A stretch of DNA of 64,000 nucleotides, taken from positions 13,963,360-14,027,359 of the forward strand of contig JAKJHU010000030.1 of the NCBI GenBank assembly GCA_022316685.1, read 5' to 3'. Position numbers and translations under genes: made by a program. The notes under the pieces were generated by a model. The model had not been told where the DNA came from. It did no database searches and worked only from the letters and a program-made list of their open reading frames with translations. The stretch is from Progne subis subis. Lineage: Eukaryota; Chordata; Aves; Passeriformes; Hirundinidae. Positions 33,379 through 45,700 of this stretch are shown one piece after another; the first letter of the stretch is position 1, and the number at the start of each line of letters is the position of its first letter.

Positions 33379-35412
33379 TTAAAATTATTGACATTAAATA
33401 CAAATGTTCATTGACTATGAATTTCCTTTGGAATGAAATATTCGTTAACTAAAATAAAAAAAGAGCGAGTGAGGCTTTTCTAGAATGTGTGAGATTTAGG
33501 CAGAGGCATAGGACACCCCTTTTATTCATTTTTAGGATGCTTTTTTATCTGTTGCTGGTACTTACCAAACAGTTCAATCAAAGTTTCCACTTTACCTAAA
33601 TAATTACACGGTCTCCTGCTTACTTCCCAGAAATGCATATTGCAGATCAGTGTTAGGAAGGCGAATATGACTATATTGACAGGCCCTCCCCACCATCACC
33701 AGCTCCATGAGAGATGGGTCACCATCCTGCAGGCATCTGAGAACAACTACCCCAAGAGACCTCAAAGGATGCGGCTGCATTCATACAAGTTAGAGGCCCA
33801 TTTTCTGCCCATGTTGTATGAGAATTCACCAGAAATCAGAGCACGCATGTATCTCTTATTCCTTTCTCTGGAAATCCCACATCAGAGCATCAGCTCTCAG
33901 TTAATTTTTTCATCAAAAGTATCTGAAAATCAGGAGAGAAACCAACACTTGTGGGGAGCTGTGCACCTCCCAGCTGGCTGCTGAGCAGTGTGACTATGTG
34001 GAAATTTGGCTGTGACATACACAGTTTACCAAGGAAGGGGTGCACCTCAAGATGGGACCCAGCACCTTTTGTGACAACACTAGCAATCAATCCCTGCTAC
34101 AGGAGTCTGGATTTTTTTCCAGTCCAAGTTCTTTCTTGCCTGTTGTATACACTTAGGCTTTAGCAAGAGCACAGATTCCATTTTGTGGAGCCCTCTGTCC
34201 TCCATGGATATTCTTGGCATGTGGTCTGGGTTGAATACTGGTTTGCAGCATACAGTAGCTGAGCTGTCTGTTTTATTAGATGCTCAGTCATTCAGTAGCT
34301 GAAGATGTTTGCTCCATGTTACCCAAAGCATCCCGAATGTGTGAAAATGTCTGGCAGAGTTGTATTGTGGAGCAGGAAATGAACCTGAAGAGAGCAGGGC
34401 TGCTTATGAATAACACGTATTAGAGAGTACTAGTGATTTCCAGCAGTTTGCACACAAAGCAGGTGAGATCTCGTCACAGGCAAACACTTTTTGTGCTTTC
34501 CTCTATGATTTGATTTGCACAGGCAACAGTGCCACAGCCCTTTGACAAATGTGCTTTTGAATGTATGTGCTGATAACAAAGCACACATGTGGGCAGTGAC
34601 AGTCTGCAGAGCCTGCTGATTTCACTGGCTCTTCTGATCTTTCATTGAAAATGTTTTCTGTCCTGGTTATGAGGGCAGATTTCAAAGACACAGCTTTATG
34701 CCTGTTGTCAGACTGAAGTCTTGATGATGAGGTCTTTTCCTGACCAAAGCCACAGGAGTAGGTGACACATCAGAGCTACCAGTGAATTGACAGAGGTCTA
34801 TTTGGGAGTATTAATGTGCCCTGATATAGAGTTCAGCTTTTCCTGCTGCTGCTCACTGTGCTCTGAAGTGACATCAACTCTCTGACCTTTGTGGGGGAAA
34901 GTCTTTCTGCTGCTGGGAAGTGGAAATTGTCCAGGTAGATACCAGCATGGAAGCAATGCCATGAGAAGACATGTGGACTTCCATGTACATCTGTCAGGGA
35001 GAGCTGTGAGCCTCGCTACCCGCTGTCCCCACTGTGGGCTGCAGGCAGTCACTGTGCCTCTGATGCCCCAGCAGGGAGCAGCGCCCCTGGCAGGAGGGAA
35101 GTGGTGTAAAGGCTGGATGTTTATTCCAAGATCTTTACAGAAAGTCAGCACCTTCCTGAAGATTAAGAGCTGTTATGATGTGGACTGACTCTTAAAGGAG
35201 TTGAGAGGCTGAAGAAACATCCCCCCATTGCATCTTCCCTGTGTTTCAGTGAACGGATGTGCCCACTGTGGCTGGAGGACACAGTGATCTGGCCATTAAA
35301 GTAACTCTGGTGTTCCTGCCATGTTCCTGTTTCTAGATGTTAAAGATAGCTTACACTATTGATTTTATTACACAGTGGACTGTGCAGGCAAACACACAAT
35401 TTAGCATAATAA

Positions 35413-35483
35413 ATATATAGAATCATTTAGGTTGGAAAAGATCTCTAAACTCAGCTTTTAACCCAGCACTCCCAAGTCCACCA
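35413..35483 (-). mobile_element. CR1 fragment, left half, split by an LTR
   Basis: TAGAATCATTTAGGTTGGAA, AAGATCTCTAAACTCAG and ACCCAGCACTCCCAAGTCCA are the 3' end of a CR1 in minus orientation. The phrase continues after the LTR at 36999 as CACCATTAAACCATTATACA, which matches the CR1 consensus 'ccaccactaaaccat'. The LTR therefore inserted into a pre-existing CR1. Confidence 0.8.
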
Positions 35484-36998
35484 TGTGGTGGTTTCACATT
35501 CACTAAATTTTGGTCTTGGTACTTACTCTTTTTGTGAGAGAGAGACTAGGAGAAAAACAAAGCAGGCTCAACCTTAAAATTAATAAATAATTTATTAACA
35601 TACACTAAAAGAATAGAAAAAGAAGAAAGTTGGAAAAAAAAAAACTAAAATGGAATGAAACTTCAAAAACACTCTTTCCTCCCCTTATGAACTGTTCACT
35701 TTCTTACAAAACAACATAAAGAGACAAAACTTGTAATTTTCAGTCAGTTTCACTATCTGATAATAGTCTTTCATCAATTCATTAGGAGAAGAGTATCTTT
35801 TAGAGTCATAGATCCCAATGACAACTCAGAACAGTTCTCTTGTGGGTTTTAAACTGTCACAAAAACAACCGCCCGGAGAAACCTGCCTTTGTGACCCAAG
35901 CTGCTTATGGGTCATGGGTCTTAGACTTTTGCATGCTGGGGTGTCACCTTTTAAAGATGAATAACTCCAAAGCAAAGGATTCTTTACTTCAAGGTACAGA
36001 GATATCTTCTCACTTCTCCACTGGCGCAGGGGGCTTCTCATCTTTATCTCTGTTCAAGCATCTTATAGGATATTACTTAGTTCATCACAAACACCTTTGC
36101 TTAAATCTACACACAAATTAAAACAATCATGTCCCCAAATGCATATCTTTTCCATGATTTAAAGGAATGATCTAAATATAGAGTTCATTTCCATGGCTCA
36201 AGTAAGAATGGAACAACCAACTCTTCAACCGTCTGTCCCAGTAATCTTTTCACTCTTGCTTTACTGACTTCATCCTGTTGTTCTTTATGTTCATTCTGTC
36301 TTTCCTTACTCTCTCAGAGAAGGGCCAAGCTCTGGAAGCTTCATATTGCCAGGAAAGAGATAAATCTACCCAGAGTCTTTGTCTCTCCCTCTGTAGCTCG
36401 TGGTGTTAGATGTTCAAGGCCGAGCTGATGAGGGAGGAAGAACTCACAGAAACATCAGAGATCAGAGCACCCGAGCAGTCCAGAATCACAAAAAAACCCC
36501 AAAAAACCAGACAGAATCATAAATGCCTTCTCAGCCCAACCCTTGGTGTAAATCGGGGTGGCCTCAGCCCAAATGGTGCCCATAGCTCTTATCAGGGGCC
36601 CGGCAGAGATCTCTTCCTGCTTCAGGAAAGTCTGAAGAAAGTAGCTGTTACGAAACAGCAACTTCTCCTTCCCCCATCACCTGGGAGCCGATGGAATCTG
36701 GCCAGGCCTCAGACCAGCTCCCCCCCAAAAGGGGGGAGCAGCAGGCCCAGCTCGATGTTACCTGTCTCTCTCTGGCCAAAGGAAGAAGCAAAAGGGACCC
36801 ACCTACAGGAAATCAAAGGGTCTTATATGGTACTTCTCAAAGTTGCAGCTAGTAATTTCAGTAGTCAGAATAGATGCCAATGTTCCAGCTAACTCTCTGA
36901 TAGGTCTCTGTCTCTTCTGAAGCAATTCCCAGGTCCTGACCTGACCTGGAGAATTATTTTACATTCTTTTATAACTAAAACTGTACTAACCCATGACA
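35484..36998 (-). mobile_element. LTR element (about 1.5 kb) with 5-bp target duplication, inserted in a CR1
   Basis: The element starts TGTGGTGGTTTCAC and ends CCCATGACA. It is flanked by CACCA at 35479-35483 and 36999-37003. TG...CA ends and a 5-bp duplication are typical of LTR retroelements of the ERVL type. Read on the minus strand it begins TGTCATGGGTTAGTACAG and carries AATAAA in its last 150 bases, so minus is the likely orientation. No retroviral gene is recognisable, and the open frame at 36410-36892 matches nothing I know. It is either a long solo LTR or a non-autonomous element. Confidence 0.75.
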
Positions 36999-37025
36999 CA
37001 CCATTAAACCATTATACAAACAGTG
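36999..37025 (-). mobile_element. CR1 fragment, right half
   Basis: This continues the CR1 that ends at 35483 (CACCATTAAACCATTATACA). CR1 similarity is lost within a few tens of bases. Confidence 0.6.
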
Positions 37026-37214
37026 ATTTTGCAAACACTTGTATTCTGTGACCAATGGTAAAACATGCCATCCTCTATCAGCTATCTGTCTGAAACTCTG
37101 GGTCCTTCTGGACTTTACACTTCAAAAGCCCCTTGTCTGAAAGTACCTTCTAGAGAGGCCCATGTCCTCCCATGACATTTAATGTCACCTGCAGAAGTTC
37201 TAGCCTTCTGAGGT

Positions 37215-37244
37215 CAAGAAAGATTTTTTTTTTTTTTTTTTTTA
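37215..37244 (+). repeat. Poly(T) run
   Basis: A run of about 19 T plus flanking T-rich bases, about 210 bases after the LTR element. Confidence 0.9.
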
Positions 37245-40200
37245 AATATATGCTCCTCTGACAGCAGATCAGGCTGTTCCTACTGTCCCAAGCCAGAGAC
37301 AAAGAGTTTCAGGCTCCAGTCCAGTCATGAGAACACAAACCTTAATATGACCCTTCAGAACTAGTGGATAGACTCCAATTATTTTCATTTACTAGAATAA
37401 ACACAGACAAGATAATATATTAGGCATATGATTGCTGGGAATTATATTACAGCAGCTTAACATCTTGCAACTTATCACTTGACCCAATCAAACACACTCA
37501 TTCAGGCCATGCCTTAGCAATTTTGAGGAGTTTTTTTGCAATGGGTTTGAGCTTATCATAGTCTGTGACTCAGATGAGTATGTACCATAACTTCCAGCAT
37601 GTGATACCCTACGTGCATGAAGCAAACAGATTGCAGCAGACACAAGCCTCTTTAACACAGATGCATTAAGGGTCTCAGTCCCTCTGCTAGTCCTGCAAGA
37701 GTCACCAAGCCTCAACAGGCTTATTTTTCTTACTCTCCGCTCTCTAATTCATAGTACTGATGGATTTGTCCTGCATATTGCAAGGAATATTAAGTATATC
37801 CATGACTTCAAGACCAAAATCAAGGGGTATAATTGAATGAAGAGGGACAGATAAAATCTCTTCACAAAAATCTCTGGGTTTTGTAGCATTTCTTAGTACT
37901 CAGGTTGCTGGGTCCTGCTGATTGCCTTTCATTAAAACACCTTGGCAGCAAAGTGCCACTGAAAAGATCTACTCCACTTCCTATCAAGCTATCATTGAAT
38001 GGGCAATTACATTAGAAAATGAGAGCACAGCATGATCCCTTGATGGGCTCAGCTAGGGATATTCTCAAAGGATTTTCCTTCCCACATTTTCTGAAGTTTA
38101 GTATTAATTGATACCAATTATTATTAACAATGAACTCTATGAACACACTTTTTGAAAGAAAAAACACAAGGTGTTTAGCTACAGTGATGACACACAAGGC
38201 ACAGATTTCACGCCATTGGTCTGCAGATGGCTGGCAAGCTGTGATGCTGAGAAACAGCGTCTTGATTTGATTTCTGCAACAGCAGCAGCATAAATCTCCA
38301 ACTGCTGTCTAAGACCCCAAGTCCATTCACTCTAGCAGACCCATTTCATTGCCTGGCTTTTGGCCAAATCTGTCATGGGGAAGAATCATGTTGTAATGCA
38401 ATAGCACCCTGACTCTGCAGGATGCTGTTTGATCTCGCCTGTATAGATGGGGCTGTGTCCTTGCTATGACTGCATTATGGCTATGTGCTGCAGCCCTTTG
38501 AAGATCAGGGATTTTCTTCATTTTCATAAGCTGTACTCCTTGCTGGAAGGAGACCCATCCTGAATAGAGACAGAGAAATCTTGGGAAAAGCAGAATTAAA
38601 TTAGAGAACATCTTCTCATAAATCTCTGTTCCCAAAAGAACAAGAGAAAATTTTGCCAGTGCCCTTTGCATACTGGTCCAAGGGCGGTGACAGCTAACAG
38701 ACACTTCTTTCCCCACTTCCCTTCCAGACACATCTGCTGGGTCCTTTGAACTTACAGCCTGCCTCCTCCTAGTGCCATGGAACAGCAGCTGGTGGCTTTT
38801 CCCTAGATTCACCCTCTGGTGTTCCCAGCTGATGGATGTACTGAGGCTTTCTCTCTCCTGGTACCCAGGACAGCAGAAATTTGTATCCATCCTTTAGTTA
38901 CAATTCCTTGTAACAAAGGAAAATATGGGCATGTTAATTCTTTATTTTATTCAAGAAATGTGGATGAAAGTATTGAGGTGATTTGTGAAGGCAGGCAAAC
39001 ACCAGTCATTGAAGACACCTGTAACATTTTTACTGCTTCCTCAAAACTACAAAGCCATTCCTGAGGGACTCGAGCTCAAGTCCAGGCCTCATCTAGGGAT
39101 ACTTCCATAGCATCTGTGCACCAACATTCACAGTCTGTAAAAAGGGGGTACCACCTCACCCCTTCCTGCGGTTTGTTTGTTATTTTTAGAATGGAGCAAT
39201 GGAAAACCAAAACCTCAAATCCTTCTAAAAGCTGCCTTTATCTTGCATCCTGCCTTTGAATTTGCTTAGCTACTCTAGCCTTTCTCTTCCAGAGGAAGTA
39301 AAGAGCCATGTGTTTCAATGAACCGTCACTGCCTTGTAAGAGGTGAATTTATGCCCCTTTATTCCATTTCAGACAAACAGTGCAAGCCTAAGGCTAGCTT
39401 GAAGATTCAGGAGGCAGAGTCACATGTTCTCTGTCAGAGCTACCAAAGATGTCAGAACCCGCCAGCTGCATGTTCAAAGGGAGTTTACAGGTGCAGATGG
39501 GAACTGAGGAGCCTCAGAATGATGGTAACTCATGTGTGGGTGTCTGTGGCCTCAGAGGGAGGTTTCAGCCCTTTGCCCCTCTCAGCTCTTTGTCCACTGC
39601 CAACCCAACAAAGAGTTGCAAATGGTTTTCCATGTGTTGGTGCCTTGTCAGCCCTCTACAGCTCCAGTGCCAGTTCTGCCCTCAAAAGCGGAGTGGTCTT
39701 TCAGCTGACACCTGTTAGGGATAACTGAGTTTGGAATATGGAGTGTATAAGCAGCCTGGTAGTGCTGACTCTGATATCATCCCTCTTAGACAAAACACTT
39801 GTCTCCATGGTCTCCATTTATAGCTGAACAGGTGGGAAACCTGAATGCCAGACTTTCTTTGCACAAATATTTGTCTTGTGTTGTTTGAAAAATGGTGTGC
39901 TCTGCAAAGCAATGAAAGACAAAGATGCTACATTAGACTTATCTGTGAAAAAGACCCTGAAAAGGTCACAAAAGTGTGAAAAAGATAATTCTATAAATAC
40001 AATTTTGTATCAAAGCAAATGATGCTGTGATGCTGTGTCCACTGCTTCCTGTCAAGTTTTGCTTCTGTGATGTCTACTAAGGGTTGTGGCTCTGTTGATC
40101 TCAGTTAGGAAATTCATTTTAGTCATCTTTTGGACACTGTTACAGCCAGTGCTTGAAATACCTTAATATTTTGGAAATTTCTCTATCACTCTGATTATTT

Positions 40201-42576
40201 TCTTAGAAACTGGCATGGGAGTTAAAAAAACCTGACAAATTAGAAAAAAAGTTAAAATAGAGGATGTAAAAACAATTTGCCAGAAGTTAAACAGACAAGG
40301 TAAAAAATACTTTTGAAAACATACTCTTAAAGAATGAATTGGAAGTGCCCATTACCGTTAATCTCCCTTTCATATCCCAATATTAGCTGTTTTTTGCCTG
40401 CGTAATGGAATATCTACAATTTTAAATGCCAATGAAGTTTAACAACTCTTAGTCACAGGGAGTTGCAGGGGATTAATAATGATTCTGGCATAGTGAAAGC
40501 TTCCTCTTACAAGTATTTTCACTTTTTTCCATCATTAATCTTGGATGATCTGTCCACATCTCTTTCTTTATCTTCTCTCTTCCAGGAGCTGGTCTTCCCC
40601 AAAGCATCTCAGCAATTGTGTGGGCTGCTTGAGCTGGCTGCAGCAGGGAGGGCAGGGCTGCACAGCGCTCTGAATCCTTATCGTGTGTCTGCTACAGGGA
40701 ACCCCCATCTCATCTGGTGTCATTTGTTTTGTCATCTTCTGGGTGGCTGATCAAACCCCTCAGCAACTGGGTATTGTTTCGGTAAATGAAGTCAGGAACC
40801 AAATTCCCCAAGGTGTGGAGCTGCGTAGAGCTAGTTCATGCTGACATGTTACACTTTCTCATCTCCAGTTCTTTCTCAGAAACAGAGAGGAATAGTTCAT
40901 TGAAGCAAAATTAATAGGGTTTTTTAAAATATTTTTCCTTACTTTCTGTCTTCCTCTGTTCCTACAGAAACTAGGAGCCCCACTGAATGTTCCCCATTTC
41001 CCTCTCACCCTCTTGATGGGGCATAATCACCCAAGCAGCACCGTGTGTGGTGCAGGGTTAGGCTTGTCTTATTGTACACACCATGAAAGGGACTCACAGG
41101 CATCTCTACAGGGTATAAATAGCCCTGAGACCATGCTTAAGTGTCAGTTCTCTTTCTGCTCATGTTTCTTGATTATATGAACACCTGTGGGGCTGCCTCT
41201 GACTTGGCCTATGTAAGTCTCTAGGTAAGTCCTGGAGGAGGTTTGGAGGAGCACTTCCCCACACTGTGGATGGGCTCCAGCACTTTATGCCAGGCCAAAA
41301 CCTTAAATGTCCATATGTTGAGCCTTCATATGACCTCTGCTCCGCAGGCCAAGATGCTGGAGCATTTTTCTAGGAAAGCCCATCGCTGTTTAGCACAGGA
41401 GAAGATGGAATGTGAAAACCTGAGCTCAGACTGAGGTCCTGAGAGTGGTTTTCACACTCTAGGCTGAATCTATTTGGTAATTCAGGTATCAGGAATGAGA
41501 TGATCTTTTCGTCCTGGTTCCAGGTGTCCTTGGATGCCCTTGGGTTGGGAGGACCCAGCCAAGTGCACTCTTAACTGCCTGCCCTGCTCCCTTTTACCTC
41601 CACTCAATATTGAGGCTGGGGGAGAGCAAGCGAAGCCTTTCCCTTGTGGTGGGGGACACCTGGCATGGACAGGGATAGTTAGTCAGAAACCACTGGAAGC
41701 CGAGCAACCTAGGAGGAATCTGCTCCCTCACACAGCTGCTATTGCCTAACATGAGCTTTGCACGACACAGTAATTGGTTCCAACTGACTCACAGCAGAGC
41801 TGGCGGGGAAAAGTTCACGTCAGGAAGGGCGTGCGGATCCCACGTCGGGGACACGGCATCGCAGAGGTCCTCAGATGGCAAAGGAGCTGGGCAGAGAACA
41901 GTGAGAGGTGATTCTCCACTGAGTGTCACAGGGAGAGCTTTGAGTAAGGAAACACAGCCAGATCCTTACTGTTCTGAGTAAGGGAACACAGCAGATCCCT
42001 TTCTCTGCATTATGTGTGGAGGTCTTGCTCCTCCGTCCAGAGAGGGCACTCTTATTGCAGATATTTTAAGAGACCTGCAGAGGCAAGTGATAACATGTAG
42101 GCTATCAAGGCTGATTGAAAACTATTACAAATATTAACTAAGAACACTTCTTACCTTGATCTAAGCTGTGAATATTATATGAGCTCAAATCAACTGTATT
42201 TGAAAATATTTGAAATCTGTTAAACACAGACTCACACTTCACTCTTTGTCTGGTGTTACTAGCCAATAACATTAGCAGCACTTAATATTGTATCCATTAA
42301 AAAGGGGATAAGTGATAACGTAAAGGCAACATGAATTCAGTCTTTATTTACACAGGCGGACACTAGGATTTACTCATTCTTGGTCTGTATTTGTTGTAGC
42401 CCGACTTAAGCTGACAGCCAGAGTGAACCCGGGTTTCAAATGCACTGTGGTTCCTTTACAGCTACAATGTAACACTTTTGAGTGAGATGAGTTTTGAGAC
42501 GCAGGATTGTTTCGCACTAGAGTTGTGATTTCTGACACTACCCTTTCCAGAGATTTATAATATCAGTGGGATAGTG

Positions 42577-42586
42577 CTTTCTTTTC

Positions 42587-42617
<31 letters not shown>

Positions 42618-42688
42618 CTTTTCTTTTCTTTTCTTTTCTTTTCTTTTCTTTTCTTTTCTTTTCTTTTCTTTTCTTTTCTTTTCTTTTC

Positions 42689-42721
<33 letters not shown>

Positions 42722-42757
42722 CTTTTTTCTTTTTCTTTTTTATTTTTTTTTTTTTTA
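42577..42757 (+). repeat. (TTTTC)n pentanucleotide microsatellite
   Basis: About 180 bases of TTTTC units, nearly perfect through the middle, breaking down to T-rich sequence at both ends. The open frame over it (poly Phe/Leu/Ser) is meaningless. Reverse complement (GAAAA)n. Confidence 0.98.
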
Positions 42758-45700
42758 CTGGTTTATATATGAATTAGGCAGTGCCCTTTTATTTTATTTT
42801 TTTGTTCTTTTTGCTACAGCTCACTGGCTGCTTCCCTTTTTTCCCAGCCTTGTAGTATTTCCACCCTCCTCTCCCTTCCCCCAGTCTGCCACAGTGTCAG
42901 TGAGAAACAAAACTGCTGAAACCTGAGCTTTCTGGCTAGAGAAGATGAAGAATGAGAGGAGGTGGTAATTAAACCCTCCCCCATATTATTCATGCAAAGG
43001 AATTGTCTTTGAACACCACTTCATCCTGGGAGCCTCTCGGAGTTCAAAGAGAAAGCTGAGTTGTTGTCATTCTGGGGCCATAATCTAATCACAGTGTCCC
43101 CCTTTGATTTAAAAATCTTAGGAGGTGGCAAATATCTCTCCCTGTCTACCCTTTTATATTTTATTTTTAATTTTTAGTTTTAAGAATGTGTTTCTTCTTG
43201 TTTTGGCGTTTTTCTTGTAGTGCAGAGTTTTATCACTCAAGTTAGACTGGTTCCTGTCACTGCCTATGGCTTAAGATATCTAATCCTTTAGCAGTATCAA
43301 GAACAGAAAAATTTTCCTCTCAGTAATTTCAGACAATGCTCTGTATGCATGATAAGACTGAAAGGCTCTTCAGGAGCCTCCATCTTCCAAGGTATTTCCA
43401 GATTCACACTTTCAGAAGCAGGTCTGGTATAAATGGTGCTTCTTGGGACAGGCATCTACCATCTACTGGGACAGATCTACCATTTTTAATCACTTGGCAG
43501 CTAAAGGGCACTGAATGTGCTTCTTCTTCTTGCCCTGTTTGCACTGAAGGAGCCCAGCAAAACATCTCTAAACATCAGTCCATTTCCACACAGACCATAA
43601 ATGCTGCCACTGACACAAGTATGTGCCCACACACAGAAAGTAGGACATGATGATCTTAGCAATCTTTTCCTTTTCAAGGTTATTTGTTATATGATTCTCC
43701 GATACACACATTTAACATGTTTTGTGTTCTTCCTTTTGAGGGCTGTTCTGGATCAACGACTTGCAGATAACTAAATCATCTATTATGGTTTTTGAGATCT
43801 TCAAGTGAAAGCTCCAGTATTACTCAAAGGGTTGGTGAGATACTTCCACCACTTCCACCAGCTACCCTCCAGGTAATGCCCACCCTTGCTTTCAGAATTT
43901 CCTAGGTCCGTTCAGGGCCCACATACTTGTTCAAGGTGCTCCTGCAGATTCTTGCAGAGTTCAGAGTCTGCAAATAAATTAAGGCAAAATTAGGTTAAGG
44001 TCACTGCAGGCTGGGGTATTTTTGAGTGTTTCACGTGCAAGTGATTGCATGGTGAATTTTGGCTCCTTGGCAGTGTAATGATGCTAAGGAATTGCCTGTC
44101 CGATTGTAAGTGTGAACACCTGGGCTGTGTGTCTCATCTCACACGTCCTGAGATTTCAGGACAACTGAACACTGCCCTTTAATTCTATTTTAAAATGTAC
44201 AAAAATGGATCATTTTGCTGTGAACAATTAAAACTTTAGGAAAAAAAATCAAAAATAAGAAAAGTAATGACATCAAGTAGATTTCTCTGTCAGTTTAAAA
44301 CTTTTAACACACAGCTTCATTTCAAAACCACTAAATGCTAGTAGCTCCCCTTGAGCCCATATGGTTCTGCTCAGTAGACACACTTAAAATAAATCCTTAC
44401 TCCTTCTTTATATATCTAAATATACACCTGTCACACTTATTTTTAACATCTTGTCTTAGATTTTTGGTGCTAACAATTTTTAGATACAGATTTACAGCAG
44501 TGATAGTTTCTTTTCATATATATTTGGTCAAATTTCTTTCGTGCTGCTTATATAATTATCATTTTAAAAGCTGCTAAGTAGTTTTTGCATATACTTCTCA
44601 TGCTTGAATTAATCTCTGCTAACTTTGTGTATCTAAGTATTAGATATTGAGCTCAAGTTGGTCACTTAGCTTCTCTCACTTTTTGACAGAGACACATAGG
44701 CACTGACAATGACTGTTCATCCCTTCCTGAGGTTGCTTGGATTAGTGTTTTGTGAGGAATCTGGAGTGATCACTAAAAAGGAAGTGCCTAATTCTTAAGC
44801 AGCCAAATGAGAAAAAGCTTATCCTTCAGCTTTGGCTTTCACAGCAACGAAATCTTCTTCATTAAGAACTGAACCAGTGTAGCTAAAATGCTGAATAATT
44901 ATTACATAAAATATCCGATATTCCCAAATGCTAGTGGAACACAGCTGATAAATGTCTGCCTTGTTTCCTGCTTCCCATGTAAAAGTGGCCAAGCTGAATG
45001 CTGGCTGGTTTGAGGTAGAGCAATGAGAAGGGAAGAGAAGATCACCTGAAAGATGCCTCCCTCTCTAAATGTGTATTCAAATACACAAGAAGATGACATG
45101 AAGGAGAGCAGATTTTGCAGGAATCTAGTTAGGAATTAATATTTGTATTTTTTAGATAAGCCCCTTCATATAGCTGAATAGCTCTTTTTTTCTGGCTAAC
45201 GTATAAAGCTTGTCTTTTTGTGTGAATACACCGTAACTTGCACAATGGGGTGAAACTCTCATAAACAGACAGTTTGAAAGAAAGTAACTGTCTTTTGCTA
45301 AACAGATGTGGGTCCAATTTCAGATGTCTACAATAAAAAAATAAAATGCTTCACAACAAGAAAACAAATAACTGAACAATAACATGAAAATTCATAAATT
45401 TTCTGTAAATTAAGCCAGACTGTTAGAATCAAAGCTTCAGTATTTAAATCAAGTTTTCTGTATAGTAGCAGATATTGCAATTCTGTGGGAGCTGGTTATC
45501 CTTCTCTTAGGTGATGTTTATCTGCACAAAACACACATGGAAGGATACCAAAGTGTGGTTCTTGAATATATCTGTAATTTTATGTTGGTCAGTTTACAGA
45601 CAAATTCAGGATGCCCTGACCTAATCTGAATGAAATCAGGCTATATAAAATCACATAAACATCCAGTAGTATTCAGTTCAGAATAAACCAAACCACAACC

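Larger units (their letters stand above)
28951..42570. other. Non-coding region upstream of HAS2, first part
   Basis: Gene-desert sequence with CR1 copies (29.8, 32.0, 35.4 kb), the 1.5 kb LTR element and simple repeats. A GC-richer stretch at 31397-31639 has exon-like borders. The longest open frame outside repeats (38327-38890, minus) matches nothing I recognise and is probably chance. Confidence 0.7.

Noticed and set aside
36410..36892. 160-codon frame inside the LTR element
   Set aside because: It lies within non-coding LTR-like sequence and shows no retroviral protein motif.
38327..38890. 187-codon minus-strand frame
   Set aside because: Long for this AT content, but no recognisable motif. 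Conservation or transcript evidence would be needed to keep it.
39100..39160. Another possible MIR fragment (AGTCTGTAAAAAGGGGGTACC)
   Set aside because: Only one short phrase fits, and flanking MIR parts are not recognisable.
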